In this document: one piece after another, positions 9,190 through 18,544 of the stretch | Layout: every line of letters begins with the position of its first letter | Position numbering within the stretch: position 1 is the first letter of the stretch | Assembly: GCA_019636675.1 (NCBI GenBank) | Contig: JAHBXC010000002.1 | Span: 434,001 to 498,000 of the forward strand | DNA from: Phycisphaeraceae bacterium | GTDB lineage: Bacteria > Planctomycetota > Phycisphaerae > Phycisphaerales > UBA1924 | Direction: 5' to 3' | Length of the DNA stretch: 64,000 bases | The notes under the pieces: model-generated | Databases searched by the model: none | The model's input: the letters and a program-made list of their open reading frames with translations, nothing else | Told to the model about the DNA's origin: nothing | Position numbers and translations under genes: made by a program

Positions 9190-12100
9190 ATGCTGAAGCG
9201 ACTTATCCAGTTCTCGCTCGATCACGCCGCGCTGGTGCTGGTGCTCGCGGGCGTCGTGCTCGCGTTCGCGGCCGTCCGCCTCCCCGGGACGCCGGTGGAT
9301 GTTTTCCCCGAACTCAACGCGCCGACCGTGGTGATCATGACCGAGGCGCCCGGCCTCGCCGCCGACGAGGTCGAGCAGTATGTGACTTTCCCGATCGAGA
9401 CATCGGTCAACGGGATTCCCGGTTTGCGGCGTGTGCGAACGAGCAGCGCGATCGGGCTGTCCATCGCCTATGTCGAGTTCGACTGGGGGATGGATATCTA
9501 CCGGGCCCGGCAGCTCGTCTCAGAGCGGCTCGACTCGGTCAGGGATGAACTCCCGCCCGGCGTTCACGCCGAGATGACGCCCATCACGAGCATCACCGGC
9601 GAGATCATGCTCCTCGCGGTGTCGTCGCCCGGGGGGACGGTCCCGCCGATGGAACTGCGCGCGTACGCGGAGTTCGACCTGCGGAACAAGTTGCTCGCTA
9701 TCCCGGGCGTCTCGCAGGTGGCGGTGATCGGAGGCGAACTGCCGGAGTACCAGGTGCTTGTGGAGCAGGAGACTCTGAGGCTGTATGACCTGTCGGTGAA
9801 CGATGTGATCGCGGCCGCCGGTGAGGCCCACAGCACGCTCAGCGCCGGCTACCTGCCCGATGTGGACAGTCTCGAACTTCCAATCCGACAGAGCGGACGG
9901 GTTCGCTCGGTGGCCGACATCGCGGGCACAGTCATCAAATATCACGATGGCGCGCCGGTGACCATCGGGCAAGTTGCTGATGTTCGTCTTGGCCCCGCTC
10001 CCAAGAGGGGCACGGGCGCCGACGCTGGCAAGCCCGCGATTGTTATGACCGTGCAGAAGGCCCCCGGCACGAACACGCTGGCCATCACCGACCAGATCGA
10101 CGCCATGCTCGACGCGCTCGAGCCGTCGCTCCCCGATGGCGTCCGGGTCAACCGGCAGATCTTCCGGCAGGCCGACTTCATCGGCCTTTCCGTGAACAAT
10201 GTCTTCCACGCGTTGCGCGATGCGGCGATCATCGTTTCGATCATCCTGCTCCTGTTCCTGCTCAACCCCCGCACGACGCTCATCACGCTCACGGCTCTGC
10301 CTCTCTCGCTGGCGGTCGCCCTGCTCGTGCTCGACTGGATGGGCGAGACGATCAATGTCATGACGCTCGGCGGGCTCGCGATCGCGGTCGGGAGTCTTGT
10401 TGATGACGCGATCATCGATGTCGAGAATGTCTTCCGTCGCCTCAGGCAGAACGCCGCCCGGGCCGAGGGAGCGCGCCAGCCCAAGCTGAAAGTCATCTTC
10501 GACGCGAGCAACGAGATCCGCCCGGCGATGGTCTTCGCGACGATCATCATCGCGCTGGTCTTCCTGCCGCTGATGTTCCTGGAGGGCATCGAGGGCAGGT
10601 TCTTCCGCCCGCTCGGCATCGCCTTCGTGGTCTCGATCATGGCGTCGCTGGTCGTGGCCCTGACCGTCACACCGGCGATGTGCCGCTACCTGCTGCGCGC
10701 CAAGCCGAGCAAGAGCGAGGCGTCGGACGGGTTTCTCGTGCGGTTCCTGAAGCGAATCTACAAACCCGGTGTTCGGCTGGCGATCCGGCTGCGCGTGCTC
10801 GTGCTCGCGCTCGCTGGTCTCGCGACGGCCCTGGCTCTCTTGCTCGCTTCCACCTTTGGAACATCCTTCCTGCCCGAGTTCAACGAGGGAACCTTCACGG
10901 TGGGAGTATTCGCCCCGCCCGGCACCTCGCTCGCCGCGAGTGACCGCATGGCGTCCGCGATCGAGCAGCAACTCCTCATCGTGGAGGGCGTGAAGAGCGT
11001 CACCCGACGCACGGGGCGTGCGGAACGCGACGAGCACGCCGAGCCGGTGAGCAATTCCGAGATCGAGATCACGGTTCTTCCTGGCTATAACGACATCGCC
11101 GTCCGAGAGCGAATATCCCTGATCCTCGAACAGGCGCCCGGGATCACCACCAACATCGGGCAGCCGATCGAGCACCGCCTGAGCCACATCCTTTCGGGCA
11201 CGCCCGCGGCGATCGCGATCAGCGTTTACGGCGATGATCTCGCGACGCTGCGCATCATCGCGAAAGAGATCGAAGCCGCCCTCAAGCCGCTCCCGGGCGC
11301 CCGGGATGTCGCGGCCAATCGCGAGGTGATGATCCAGTCGCTCCCGGTGGAGTACCAGCCCGCCGAACTCGCGGCGTATGGCCTCACGCCACGCTCGGCG
11401 GCGGAACAGGTCCGCAACGCGATCTTCGGCGTGCGGGTCGCCGAGGTGAACGAGGGAGTCCGAAGGTACTCGCTGGTGGTCCGCCTCGATGAGGAAGAAC
11501 GCGGCACGGTCAGCGATCTCAAGAACCTCGTGCTCCGGGGCCAGGGCGGGGCCCTGGTCCGCCTCGGGGAAGTCGCTGTCATCGGGCCGGAGATGGCGTC
11601 AAACCTCATCGCGCGCGAGAACGCGCAGCGGAAGGCCGTCGTCTCGCTGAATGTCGCCGAGGGTTCGAACCTCGGGCACCTCGTCACGCAGGTTCGCGAA
11701 CGGGTCGATCCGATCGTGCAGCGTCGCGGCTACACGGTGCATTACGGAGGGCAGTTCGAGGCCCAGCAGTCTGCGAGCAGAACGATCACGCTTTTCAGCG
11801 GGCTTGTTGTGCTGATCATGGTGGTGCTGCTGAACCTCGCGATCGGTTCTCTGCGGGTCGCGCTGCTGGTTCTCGTCAATCTCCCGCTGGCGCTCATCGG
11901 CGGCATCCTTGCGATCTTCCTCACCGAGTCGCCCAACCCGCTCACCAACGCGCTGGCGCTCTTGGGTGTGGGCTCGTACATCGCGCCGGTCATTTCCATC
12001 GCCAGTCTCGTCGGCTTCATCACGCTCTTCGGCATCGCCGTCCGCAACGGCATCCTTCTGGTCAATCACTACAAGCACCTGATGACCGAGGAGGGCGTGC

Positions 12101-12354
12101 CGCTACACGAAGCGATCGTGCAGGGGTCGCTGGAGCGGCTCGTGCCGATCCTGATGACCGCGCTGACGGCGGCGCTCGCATTGATCCCCATCATCCTCAA
12201 GGGCGACAGGCCCGGCAACGAGATCCTGGCGCCGCTCGCGGTCGTCATCCTCGGCGGCCTGCTGACCTCCACATTCCTCAATCTGGTCGTCGTGCCCGCA
12301 GGGTTCGCGGCCATCCACCGCCTCAAGCCCCCGGCCCGTGCCGAGAATGTGTGA
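9190..12354 (+). CDS. Heavy-metal RND efflux permease (CusA/CzcA family)
   Basis: A 1054-residue RND proton/metal antiporter of about the usual family length. The N-terminal transmembrane helix is followed by the family signature PVDVFPELNAPTVVIMTEAPG and the pore-domain pattern EVEQYVTFPIE, both typical of the heavy-metal efflux subfamily rather than drug RND pumps. The central helices carry the acidic relay (MTLGGLAIAVGSLVDDAIIDVEN), and two halves of six helices each are apparent with large periplasmic loops. It is the inner-membrane motor of the operon. Whether it exports Cu(I)/Ag(I) or Zn/Co/Cd cannot be decided here. The neighbouring copper genes favour copper. Confidence 0.92.
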   Translation: MLKRLIQFSLDHAALVLVLAGVVLAFAAVRLPGTPVDVFPELNAPTVVIMTEAPGLAADEVEQYVTFPIETSVNGIPGLRRVRTSSAIGLSIAYVEFDWGMDIYRARQLVSERLDSVRDELPPGVHAEMTPITSITGEIMLLAVSSPGGTVPPMELRAYAEFDLRNKLLAIPGVSQVAVIGGELPEYQVLVEQETLRLYDLSVNDVIAAAGEAHSTLSAGYLPDVDSLELPIRQSGRVRSVADIAGTVIKYHDGAPVTIGQVADVRLGPAPKRGTGADAGKPAIVMTVQKAPGTNTLAITDQIDAMLDALEPSLPDGVRVNRQIFRQADFIGLSVNNVFHALRDAAIIVSIILLLFLLNPRTTLITLTALPLSLAVALLVLDWMGETINVMTLGGLAIAVGSLVDDAIIDVENVFRRLRQNAARAEGARQPKLKVIFDASNEIRPAMVFATIIIALVFLPLMFLEGIEGRFFRPLGIAFVVSIMASLVVALTVTPAMCRYLLRAKPSKSEASDGFLVRFLKRIYKPGVRLAIRLRVLVLALAGLATALALLLASTFGTSFLPEFNEGTFTVGVFAPPGTSLAASDRMASAIEQQLLIVEGVKSVTRRTGRAERDEHAEPVSNSEIEITVLPGYNDIAVRERISLILEQAPGITTNIGQPIEHRLSHILSGTPAAIAISVYGDDLATLRIIAKEIEAALKPLPGARDVAANREVMIQSLPVEYQPAELAAYGLTPRSAAEQVRNAIFGVRVAEVNEGVRRYSLVVRLDEEERGTVSDLKNLVLRGQGGALVRLGEVAVIGPEMASNLIARENAQRKAVVSLNVAEGSNLGHLVTQVRERVDPIVQRRGYTVHYGGQFEAQQSASRTITLFSGLVVLIMVVLLNLAIGSLRVALLVLVNLPLALIGGILAIFLTESPNPLTNALALLGVGSYIAPVISIASLVGFITLFGIAVRNGILLVNHYKHLMTEEGVPLHEAIVQGSLERLVPILMTALTAALALIPIILKGDRPGNEILAPLAVVILGGLLTSTFLNLVVVPAGFAAIHRLKPPARAENV

Positions 12355-12395
12355 CTTCGATCGATCAATAATCATTGATGAAGGAGATTACTTTT

Positions 12396-12942
12396 ATGAA
12401 GTTGACACAGTCAGTCACCGCATCCTGCCTGGCCCCTGCTCGCCGCGCTCGGACTCGCCCTGAGCGGCTGCGGCGAGTCCGGTTCGGGCGACGACCATGC
12501 CCACGGCCCGGACACTCATGATCACGCCGAGGGCTCTCACAGCCACGCCGACGGCTCGGTCCATAGCGATCACGCCGATGACAGCCACAAGAGTATGGAC
12601 GATCACGCCCCTGATGAGACCGCGCTCTCGCCTGTGACCATTGGTGGGATGATCGTCAAACTCGCCCAAGGCCACGGCCCCATCAAGCCCGGGCAGGAAG
12701 GGCACCTCGTCGTGAAGCTGCCATATAAGGACAACGGCGCGACGATCGTCCGCGCTTGGATCGGCACTGAGGATCGCACGTTCTCGTTCGTAGGGCGGGG
12801 CGTGTACGCCGCGTCGCACGACGACTACGACATCCACGCCATGGCGCCAGACCCGCTCCCCGCGAACACGAGGTGGTGGATCGAGATCGAGAAGCCGGAC
12901 GGGACGAAGGTGGTCGGCTCGGCGAAGCCGATCGTGCACTAG
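12396..12942 (+). CDS. His-rich periplasmic lipoprotein with frameshifted signal peptide
   Basis: A strong AAGGAG (12381-12386) precedes ATG 12396, whose frame encodes MKLTQSVTASCLA and then runs off into unrelated residues and a stop. One base later, from 12436, the next frame continues the signal exactly as expected: LLAALGLALSGC, a lipobox. A very His/Asp-rich region follows (HAHGPDTHDHAEG and more), then a folded domain to the stop at 12942. A C-run (GGCCCCTG, 12431-12438) marks the place where one base seems to be extra. Either the gene is inactivated by a +1 frameshift, or the base is an assembly error. The position after the pump genes suggests periplasmic metal buffering. A fallback start at ATG 12595 would lose export and the His cluster. 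Confidence 0.6.
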
Positions 12943-13170
12943 CTCACGCTCGAGTTTGCGAACTGAGTGTCATCTCAATGGGATCATCCCGTCGGCAAGA
13001 GCGATCTGCCAGCGGGAGTCATGCATGCGCGCAGACTATGCGGCCAATGTCGACGGCGACGCGAGGAGCACCGGACCATAATCCGGTGATCGTCGAGGAC
13101 GCAATGGGAGGACGCATTTGGAGGATGGTCGGGAACCACCGGAGAAACGGGACGCACTCGGCAAAAGACA

Positions 13171-13192
13171 AACCCCCGCCGGAGCGGGGGTT
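13171..13192 (-). terminator. Rho-independent terminator after the tRNA-Asp remnant
   Basis: A perfect 9-bp stem (AACCCCCGC with GCGGGGGTT, 4-base loop) is followed on the minus strand by TGTCTTTTG. This fits the natural terminator of the tRNA-Asp gene whose 3' half lies just upstream on the same strand. Confidence 0.65.
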
Positions 13193-13197
13193 GAGAA

Positions 13198-13242
<45 letters not shown>

Positions 13243-13357
13243 GAAAAGATACCGAACAAAACCGACCCTCAGACACTCAGAAACTGCCTCCAGAGGGTCA
13301 GGAAGGCGGGTCGCCGGGGTGAGTGGGGGACCAGTCCACTGCGTCTCTAGCCCTCGT

Positions 13358-13414
13358 CAGGACGCAATGGCGAGCACCGGACTCCGGGTCGCGGAATCCG
13401 GTGGTTGCGTCCTG
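13358..13414. repeat. Long imperfect palindrome carrying a tRNA-Asp-like core
   Basis: The arms CAGGACGCAA and TTGCGTCCTG are perfect complements, with an inner pair CACCGGA and TCCGGTG. The right arm contains ATCCGGTGGTTGCG (13396-13409), an exact 14-base inverted copy of part of the tRNA-Asp remnant (13221-13234). A shorter version of the same palindrome lies near 13064-13085. It may be a recombinase site. Confidence 0.45.
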
Positions 13415-13525
13415 CAGTGCGACAATCGCCTCTGAGCCCGGCTTCAGCTGGCTGCGGCGTTGACAGCAAGTCAGCCCGATGGTACAGGAATATGTCCGAA
13501 CGGCACCATAACCCGGGGTCCCTGT

Positions 13526-14797
13526 ATGTCCGAACCGACCATCGCCTGTCCGAAGTGCAAGACTGAGATCAAACTCACCGAGTCGCTCGCGGGCCCGCTC
13601 ATCGAGTCGACGCGCCGCGAGTATGAGCAGCAAATCGCAGCGCGAGATGCGGAGTTCACTGAGCGGGAGAAGGCGATCAAGGAACAGCAAGCGGCGGTCG
13701 TTCGCGCCCAGCAGTCGATCGAGGAGCAAGTCGCTGCGAAGCTGAAGATCGAGCGCGCAAGCATTGCTTCAGCCGAGGCCAAGAAGGCCCGGGAGGCCTT
13801 GGCCGACGAACTTGCCAAGGTGCGAGAGGACAAAGAGGCCACAGACGCGTTGCTCAAAGATCGCGACGCAAAGCTTGCAGAAGCCAGGAAGAACGAGCTG
13901 GAGTTGCGTCAGGCGCGGCAGCGGCTCCAAGAAGAGAAGGACCGGTTCGAGCTCGACAAGCAGCGCGCGATCGACGCCGAGCGAGCGAAGATCCGCGAGG
14001 CTGCACAGAAGGACGCCGATGAGCAGGCACGGCTGCGGATCGCAGAGAAAGATAAGACGATCACGGATCTTCAGGCCAAGCTGCAGGATGCGCTGCGAAA
14101 GGCCGAGCAAGGGTCTCAGCAGCTCCAAGGAGAGATTCAGGAGTTGGAGCTAGAGGCAATCCTGCGCGACAAGTTTCCCCACGACAGCATCGAGCCGGTC
14201 CCGAAAGGACAGTTTGGCGGCGACACGCTCCACCGGGTCTTTGGTCCGAACGGGCAGCCGTGCGGATCGATTCTCTGGGAGTCAAAGAGGACGAAGAACT
14301 GGAGTGACGCTTGGCTTACCAAGCTGCGCGAAGACATGCGCGCAGCCAAAGCCGAGGTCGCCGTGGTGGTGTCGCAGGTGCTCCCTAAGGATACCGACTC
14401 ATTCAACCTTATCGACGGCGTGTGGGTGACGTCGTTCAAGTGCGCGGTGCCGGTCGCCATGGCTCTCCGTCACACGCTCATCGAGCTTGCCGCGAGCCGA
14501 GTCGCTGGCGAGGGGCAGCAGACGAAAATGGAGATGGTCTACCAGTATCTCACGGGGCCGCGTTTCCGACATCGGGTCCAAGCGATCGTGGAGAAGTTCA
14601 GCGACATGCAGGACGATCTCGACAAAGAGCGCAAGACGATGACAAGGCTGTGGGCAAAGCGCGAGGAGCAGATTCGCGGCGTGATCGAGTCCACGGCCGG
14701 AATGTACGGCGATCTCCAGGGAATCGCCGGAAAGACGCTCCAAGAGATCGAAGGCCTAGAAATCAAGATGCTCGAGAATTCCGAGGCCCAGCTTTGA
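13526..14797 (+). CDS. DUF2130 coiled-coil protein with PD-(D/E)XK nuclease-like domain
   Basis: A 423-residue protein starting at ATG 13526. The N-terminus has a zinc-knuckle pair (IACPKCKTEI, Cys8 and Cys11). Residues about 30-220 form a continuous charged coiled coil. The C-terminal part matches the DUF2130 family: GQFGGDTLHRVF then CGSILWESKRTKNW, with Asp233, Glu252 and Lys254 in the order of a PD-(D/E)XK nuclease site. Known DUF2130 proteins are uncharacterised but assigned to the restriction-endonuclease-like fold. It is the first of three co-directional genes ending in a Rad50-like ATPase, so the pair may act together on DNA, as nuclease-ATPase defence or repair complexes do. Confidence 0.75.
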   Translation: MSEPTIACPKCKTEIKLTESLAGPLIESTRREYEQQIAARDAEFTEREKAIKEQQAAVVRAQQSIEEQVAAKLKIERASIASAEAKKAREALADELAKVREDKEATDALLKDRDAKLAEARKNELELRQARQRLQEEKDRFELDKQRAIDAERAKIREAAQKDADEQARLRIAEKDKTITDLQAKLQDALRKAEQGSQQLQGEIQELELEAILRDKFPHDSIEPVPKGQFGGDTLHRVFGPNGQPCGSILWESKRTKNWSDAWLTKLREDMRAAKAEVAVVVSQVLPKDTDSFNLIDGVWVTSFKCAVPVAMALRHTLIELAASRVAGEGQQTKMEMVYQYLTGPRFRHRVQAIVEKFSDMQDDLDKERKTMTRLWAKREEQIRGVIESTAGMYGDLQGIAGKTLQEIEGLEIKMLENSEAQL

Positions 14798-14849
14798 TCG
14801 CAGGCAGGTTCAAGTGCGGATTTGAGTCGCTTTCGAGGGGAGCTACTTC

Positions 14850-15092
14850 ATGACAAGCATCCCGGACGAATCAAGTGGATCGCTGCCGACTTCGCGAGAT
14901 ACCCATCCGCCTTCGGCGACAGCTTATGCTTCACTCACAGAGCAGATCGTAGACGATGCACTCCGCCGGTTTGGCGCGGCTCAACCTGATGCGGGGTATG
15001 ACATTGATCTTCTCCGGTCCATTCTCCTCGCCTCCGCACCGGATTCACAATCCATCCTCAAGTCGCTCCAAGAAACGAGGCGTGACGCGTGA
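14850..15092 (+). CDS. Small unknown protein coupled to the Rad50-like ATPase
   Basis: An 80-residue protein with a disordered Ser/Thr/Pro-rich first third and a predicted two-helix second half (LTEQIVDDALRRFG and YDIDLLRSILLAS). I do not recognise it. Its TGA overlaps the GTG start of the downstream ATPase (GTGA), so translation of the two is coupled and a physical partnership is likely. Its size and position resemble small accessory subunits encoded before SMC-like ATPases in several defence systems, but there is no sequence proof. Confidence 0.6.
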   Translation: MTSIPDESSGSLPTSRDTHPPSATAYASLTEQIVDDALRRFGAAQPDAGYDIDLLRSILLASAPDSQSILKSLQETRRDA

Positions 15093-17539
15093 GGTTTCAC
15101 GAAATCAAGATACGTAATGTACGTGGTATCCGCTCGTTAGATATCGAGTTTAATGGCCAATCCGGGGTGATCTTTGGGAGCAACGGTACCGGCAAAAGTA
15201 CCGTAGTCGACGCGATCGACTTTCTGTTGACAGGCGATATCCGCAGGCTTACAGGTCGCCGGGGGGCATCGCTTCGTGAGCATGGCGCACACCTGCTCTC
15301 CGACAACCAAGACCGATACGTCGAAGCCACGGTCGCAATCCCCGGGCGGGACGGATTGGTCCGGATAAGCCGATCATTAGCGCAGCCCCAGATCTTGGAA
15401 TACCCAGCCGACGCCGAGTTAGAAGTGAAACGCTGTGTCTCTGCGGCGGCACAGCGTCAGTACATGCTCACCCGTGCAGATATTCTCGCCTTCATCGCGG
15501 CCGTTCCGAAGACTCGTGCTGAGATGGTCCAGGCTGTCTTGAATCTGGATTCCATCGAGAAAATCCGACAATCGCTCGTCCGGGCTGCGAACACATCGCG
15601 CAGTTCCTTTGAAACCAGTCGAGCAGCTCGCGTTGCAGCCGAAGGGCAGTTGGCGGGCTCCCTTGGACTCGATGGATATGGACAAGAGCCGGTGATCGAC
15701 GCTGTTAACCGATTTCGGGCCGCTCTTGACGGTCTTGCCGTGGAGCGGATCGATGACGCGAAGCGCGATCTCGCGCCGCCGCAGGCTGCCGGAGAACGTG
15801 TGAGCTCGCCGACGCCGTTGGCCGATGTCGAGCTTCTTGGCCGTTCTATCACATTGGCATCACGAGACAGCATCGACAAAATCGATGAATCGCTAGGGCG
15901 CCATCTCGCGATACTACGGTCGAACGCGGCTGACATCGAAGCCGCTCAGAGGATCGAGTTCCTCGAACGAGCGATGCTAATCGTGGAAGGCGTCCAAGTG
16001 TGCCCGGTATGTGATACCACATGGCCGGACGGCGCTCTGTCGAACATGGTGCAGGGAAAGCTAGATCGAGGGCGCTCGCTCTTGGAGCCACTTGAACAGG
16101 TTCGCATTTCGGCCGATGGTCTCATTCGGTGGATTGGTGGTCACGTCGAGGCTGTGGCCCGACTCCTTGCGCACCCGACGGACATTCTGCCCGAACCTAC
16201 GCGAAATCTCTTGTTGGAGTACCAGCTCAAGATCCTTTCGCTCCGAGACGCCTTGTCGCATGTGCTCAGTATGGCACCTCTTCAAGAGGAGGCTTCTTCG
16301 CGCCTAAGTGATCGACTCAATTTGGCCGCGCTTCATGAAGCCCTTCGTGAGCTCTACCGGGATCTTCTGGAACGAACCAAGAGCGACCCACGGCAGACGG
16401 CTTGGGATGCGTTGACCCGTGCTGAAGAGAATTGGAGAACACTTAAACGGTGTGAGTCCACCGAGGCCGCGTCGAAGAAGCTGAGCGAAGATGCAGATGC
16501 ACTTCGAGCCGCCTTCATTCAGGCTCGCGATGGCGTGCTGACCGATCTTTATAATGCCGTACGAGACCGCTTTGTCTCCTTCTATAAGCAGGTCCATGCT
16601 CCGGACGAGAGCGGATTTACCGCTGACATCCGACCTACCGATGCTGGCATCGAACTTGAAGTCGATTTCTACGGGCTGACGCGAGCGGCCCCGTTCGCTC
16701 TCCACAGCGAGGGTCATCAGGACTCGATGGGGCTGTGTCTATTTCTTGCCCTTGTGGAGCGCGCGGACGCGGCATCGTTGGGTTTTCGAGTGCTCGACGA
16801 TGTGGTGATGTCCGTAGATATCGGGCACCGGAATGGAGTGGCGCGGCTTCTCACGCAGCTCGCTGACCAATCGCAATTTATAATAACAACGCATGATCAA
16901 GTCTGGACAAAGCAGTTACAGAATGCCGGATGCGTCACTTCGCGGACGTGCACGCGCTTGCTGACGTGGTCCGTCAACACGGGCCCTGTCGCTCGCTTTG
17001 ATCCGGACTTCCTGGATGATGCCTACGCCAGCTTGGAACGGCATGACGTTTCCAACGCCGCTCAGGATCTGCGGCACGGGCTTGAGGGCTTCTTCCAGTT
17101 CGCTGCGGACTCCCTCCGGGCGAAGATCCCGTTTTCCCTTGCGGGTAGGTACGACATGGGCCAGGTCTCGTCAGCTTGCATCAGCAGGCTCAAGGAGTTG
17201 ACGAAGAGTGCCAAGAATGCGGCCAATTCGTGGAATCAGTCAGCCCGGGTCGCTGAGCTCAGTCAGATTGAAAGCGCGCAGGCAGCCGCGCTCGGTCAGT
17301 CCAATGCTGAACAGTGGGCAATCAACCCGAACGTCCACTTCAATCAGGACATGAACATGGCTGACTCCGAGTTCCGGAATGTCGTAGACGCATTCGCAGG
17401 TGTGAGAGATTTGTTTTGTTGTCCGGAGTGTAGAGGTTTGATGGCGGTGATCTTTGAAGGTGCAACCGAGTCTGCGGTAAAGTGTCCTTGTGGCAAGACC
17501 AACTGGAACCTTAAGGCCAAGCCAAGAGAGAATCGCTAG
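15089..17539 (+). CDS. Rad50/SMC-like ATPase with zinc hook and C-terminal zinc ribbon
   Basis: An 816-residue AAA/ABC-type ATPase. The N-terminus MRFHEIKIRNVRGI with Walker A GSNGTGKS (30-37) is typical of SbcC/Rad50/RecF proteins. Coiled-coil arms meet at a CPVC hook (Cys305, Cys308). The C-terminal ATPase half has a signature-like HSEGHQDSMGL, Walker B with FRVLDDVVMS near residue 567 and a switch His in IITTHD. An unusual extra domain follows, ending in a zinc ribbon (CCPEC and KCPCG). Codon use is clearly less GC-rich than in the metal genes, a sign of transfer. With the preceding DUF2130 nuclease-like gene it resembles nuclease plus SMC ATPase defence modules such as Lamassu or SbcCD-like pairs, without being an obvious member. 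Confidence 0.75.
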   Translation: MRFHEIKIRNVRGIRSLDIEFNGQSGVIFGSNGTGKSTVVDAIDFLLTGDIRRLTGRRGASLREHGAHLLSDNQDRYVEATVAIPGRDGLVRISRSLAQPQILEYPADAELEVKRCVSAAAQRQYMLTRADILAFIAAVPKTRAEMVQAVLNLDSIEKIRQSLVRAANTSRSSFETSRAARVAAEGQLAGSLGLDGYGQEPVIDAVNRFRAALDGLAVERIDDAKRDLAPPQAAGERVSSPTPLADVELLGRSITLASRDSIDKIDESLGRHLAILRSNAADIEAAQRIEFLERAMLIVEGVQVCPVCDTTWPDGALSNMVQGKLDRGRSLLEPLEQVRISADGLIRWIGGHVEAVARLLAHPTDILPEPTRNLLLEYQLKILSLRDALSHVLSMAPLQEEASSRLSDRLNLAALHEALRELYRDLLERTKSDPRQTAWDALTRAEENWRTLKRCESTEAASKKLSEDADALRAAFIQARDGVLTDLYNAVRDRFVSFYKQVHAPDESGFTADIRPTDAGIELEVDFYGLTRAAPFALHSEGHQDSMGLCLFLALVERADAASLGFRVLDDVVMSVDIGHRNGVARLLTQLADQSQFIITTHDQVWTKQLQNAGCVTSRTCTRLLTWSVNTGPVARFDPDFLDDAYASLERHDVSNAAQDLRHGLEGFFQFAADSLRAKIPFSLAGRYDMGQVSSACISRLKELTKSAKNAANSWNQSARVAELSQIESAQAAALGQSNAEQWAINPNVHFNQDMNMADSEFRNVVDAFAGVRDLFCCPECRGLMAVIFEGATESAVKCPCGKTNWNLKAKPRENR

Positions 17540-17602
17540 ACGTCGTCAGGTCATTTGTATGGTCGCTGCCAATTCAGCTGGGGATGAGTCGAACATTATC
17601 AG

Positions 17603-18190
17603 ATGTTCGCGAAGGCCAGAACCCGCACGTCCGTTCTCATGAGTCACGCGACCGGAATCAGATCGAACTACCGCTTTGTCTCGGCGGACGCTCTGGACAG
17701 CGTCGTGCTCGACGAGGGTGAGAAGACCCGCGACGCCTCGACGCTGCTCGAGTTACTCACCACGCCGTTCGGCGATCCCGTGCTTGTCGCGCTCCGGCGT
17801 GCGCTGACGCTGACCTATGACGCGGCCGAGACGCGTTCCAGCGAAGAGTGCGTGCGCCAGATCCGAGCGCTGGCAATCCCGGTCCTCGGGGAGCTTGGCG
17901 ACGAACTCGAAGCGCTGGGTCTTGCACGCGTCGACGCCGACTCGTCCTTCCAGCGCGACCGGAGCCCGAAAGTGTTCATGTATCTGATCTTGCCGAACGC
18001 TGAGTTGAGCCGCAAGGTGAAGGTCAATGGCCAAGGGCGGAAGATCGCCCTGCACGGGGTGATCCCGCATCTCCCGGCGGACCCGGCGATCCGGGCGCCG
18101 CGCCGCGTCCTGTCCCTCACATTTGAGGAGGCGGCCACGCCCACGCAGCACGAGCGGATCATCGAGGACATCCGGTTCGTCGCCGCCTAG
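17603..18190 (+). CDS. Unknown protein
   Basis: A 195-residue soluble protein that I do not recognise. It has no signal peptide or membrane helix. A mixed start is followed by a helical middle (LVALRRALTLTYDAAETRSSEECVRQ) and a more basic C-terminal third. An internal ATG at 17639 could be the true start, and neither start has a clear Shine-Dalgarno. Codon use is GC-rich, unlike the ATPase upstream, so it may not belong to that module. It is followed within four bases by a 39-codon reading frame. Confidence 0.5.
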   Translation: MFAKARTRTSVLMSHATGIRSNYRFVSADALDSVVLDEGEKTRDASTLLELLTTPFGDPVLVALRRALTLTYDAAETRSSEECVRQIRALAIPVLGELGDELEALGLARVDADSSFQRDRSPKVFMYLILPNAELSRKVKVNGQGRKIALHGVIPHLPADPAIRAPRRVLSLTFEEAATPTQHERIIEDIRFVAA

Positions 18191-18193
18191 GCG

Positions 18194-18313
18194 ATGGCCC
18201 CATGCAACGAACCCCTGGAGGCCATCGAGATCGAGCGGGTGGCCCTGCCCATAAGGCGGCGTTTCGTCAACGGCATAGACACATACGGGGACCCGGAGGA
18301 CGAGGAGTATTAG
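18194..18313 (+). CDS. Possible 39-residue protein
   Basis: ATG 18194 opens a 39-codon frame to TAG 18311-18313, three bases after the preceding stop. The product has a basic centre (LPIRRRFVNG) and an acidic end (GDPEDEEY). The tight spacing suggests co-translation with the upstream gene. There is no family match, and it could be chance. Confidence 0.3.
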   Translation: MAPCNEPLEAIEIERVALPIRRRFVNGIDTYGDPEDEEY

Positions 18314-18544
18314 GCCGGGCGCCGTCCCCGACTTCTACGCGGCGCCGCTTGCGGGCACGGGGGATCCGGCGGTACATTCCCTTCGATCGGGGCCCATTCG
18401 TTCCGGGCCGAGTCCACATCCTTCCCCTCGTCCGAGGCGACCCATGCGGTTGCGTCCGGCGATACCGGGTTGTCCGCGGCGCGAGCGCCGGGATGCCGGT
18501 GCGCGCCGGCGGCGGGGGAGCCACCTTCCATCGGAGCGGAGCCA

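Noticed and set aside
9520..11187. Long minus-strand frame opposite the RND permease
   Set aside because: Arg/Asp/Glu/His-rich antisense shadow with no domain pattern; the permease on the plus strand is complete.
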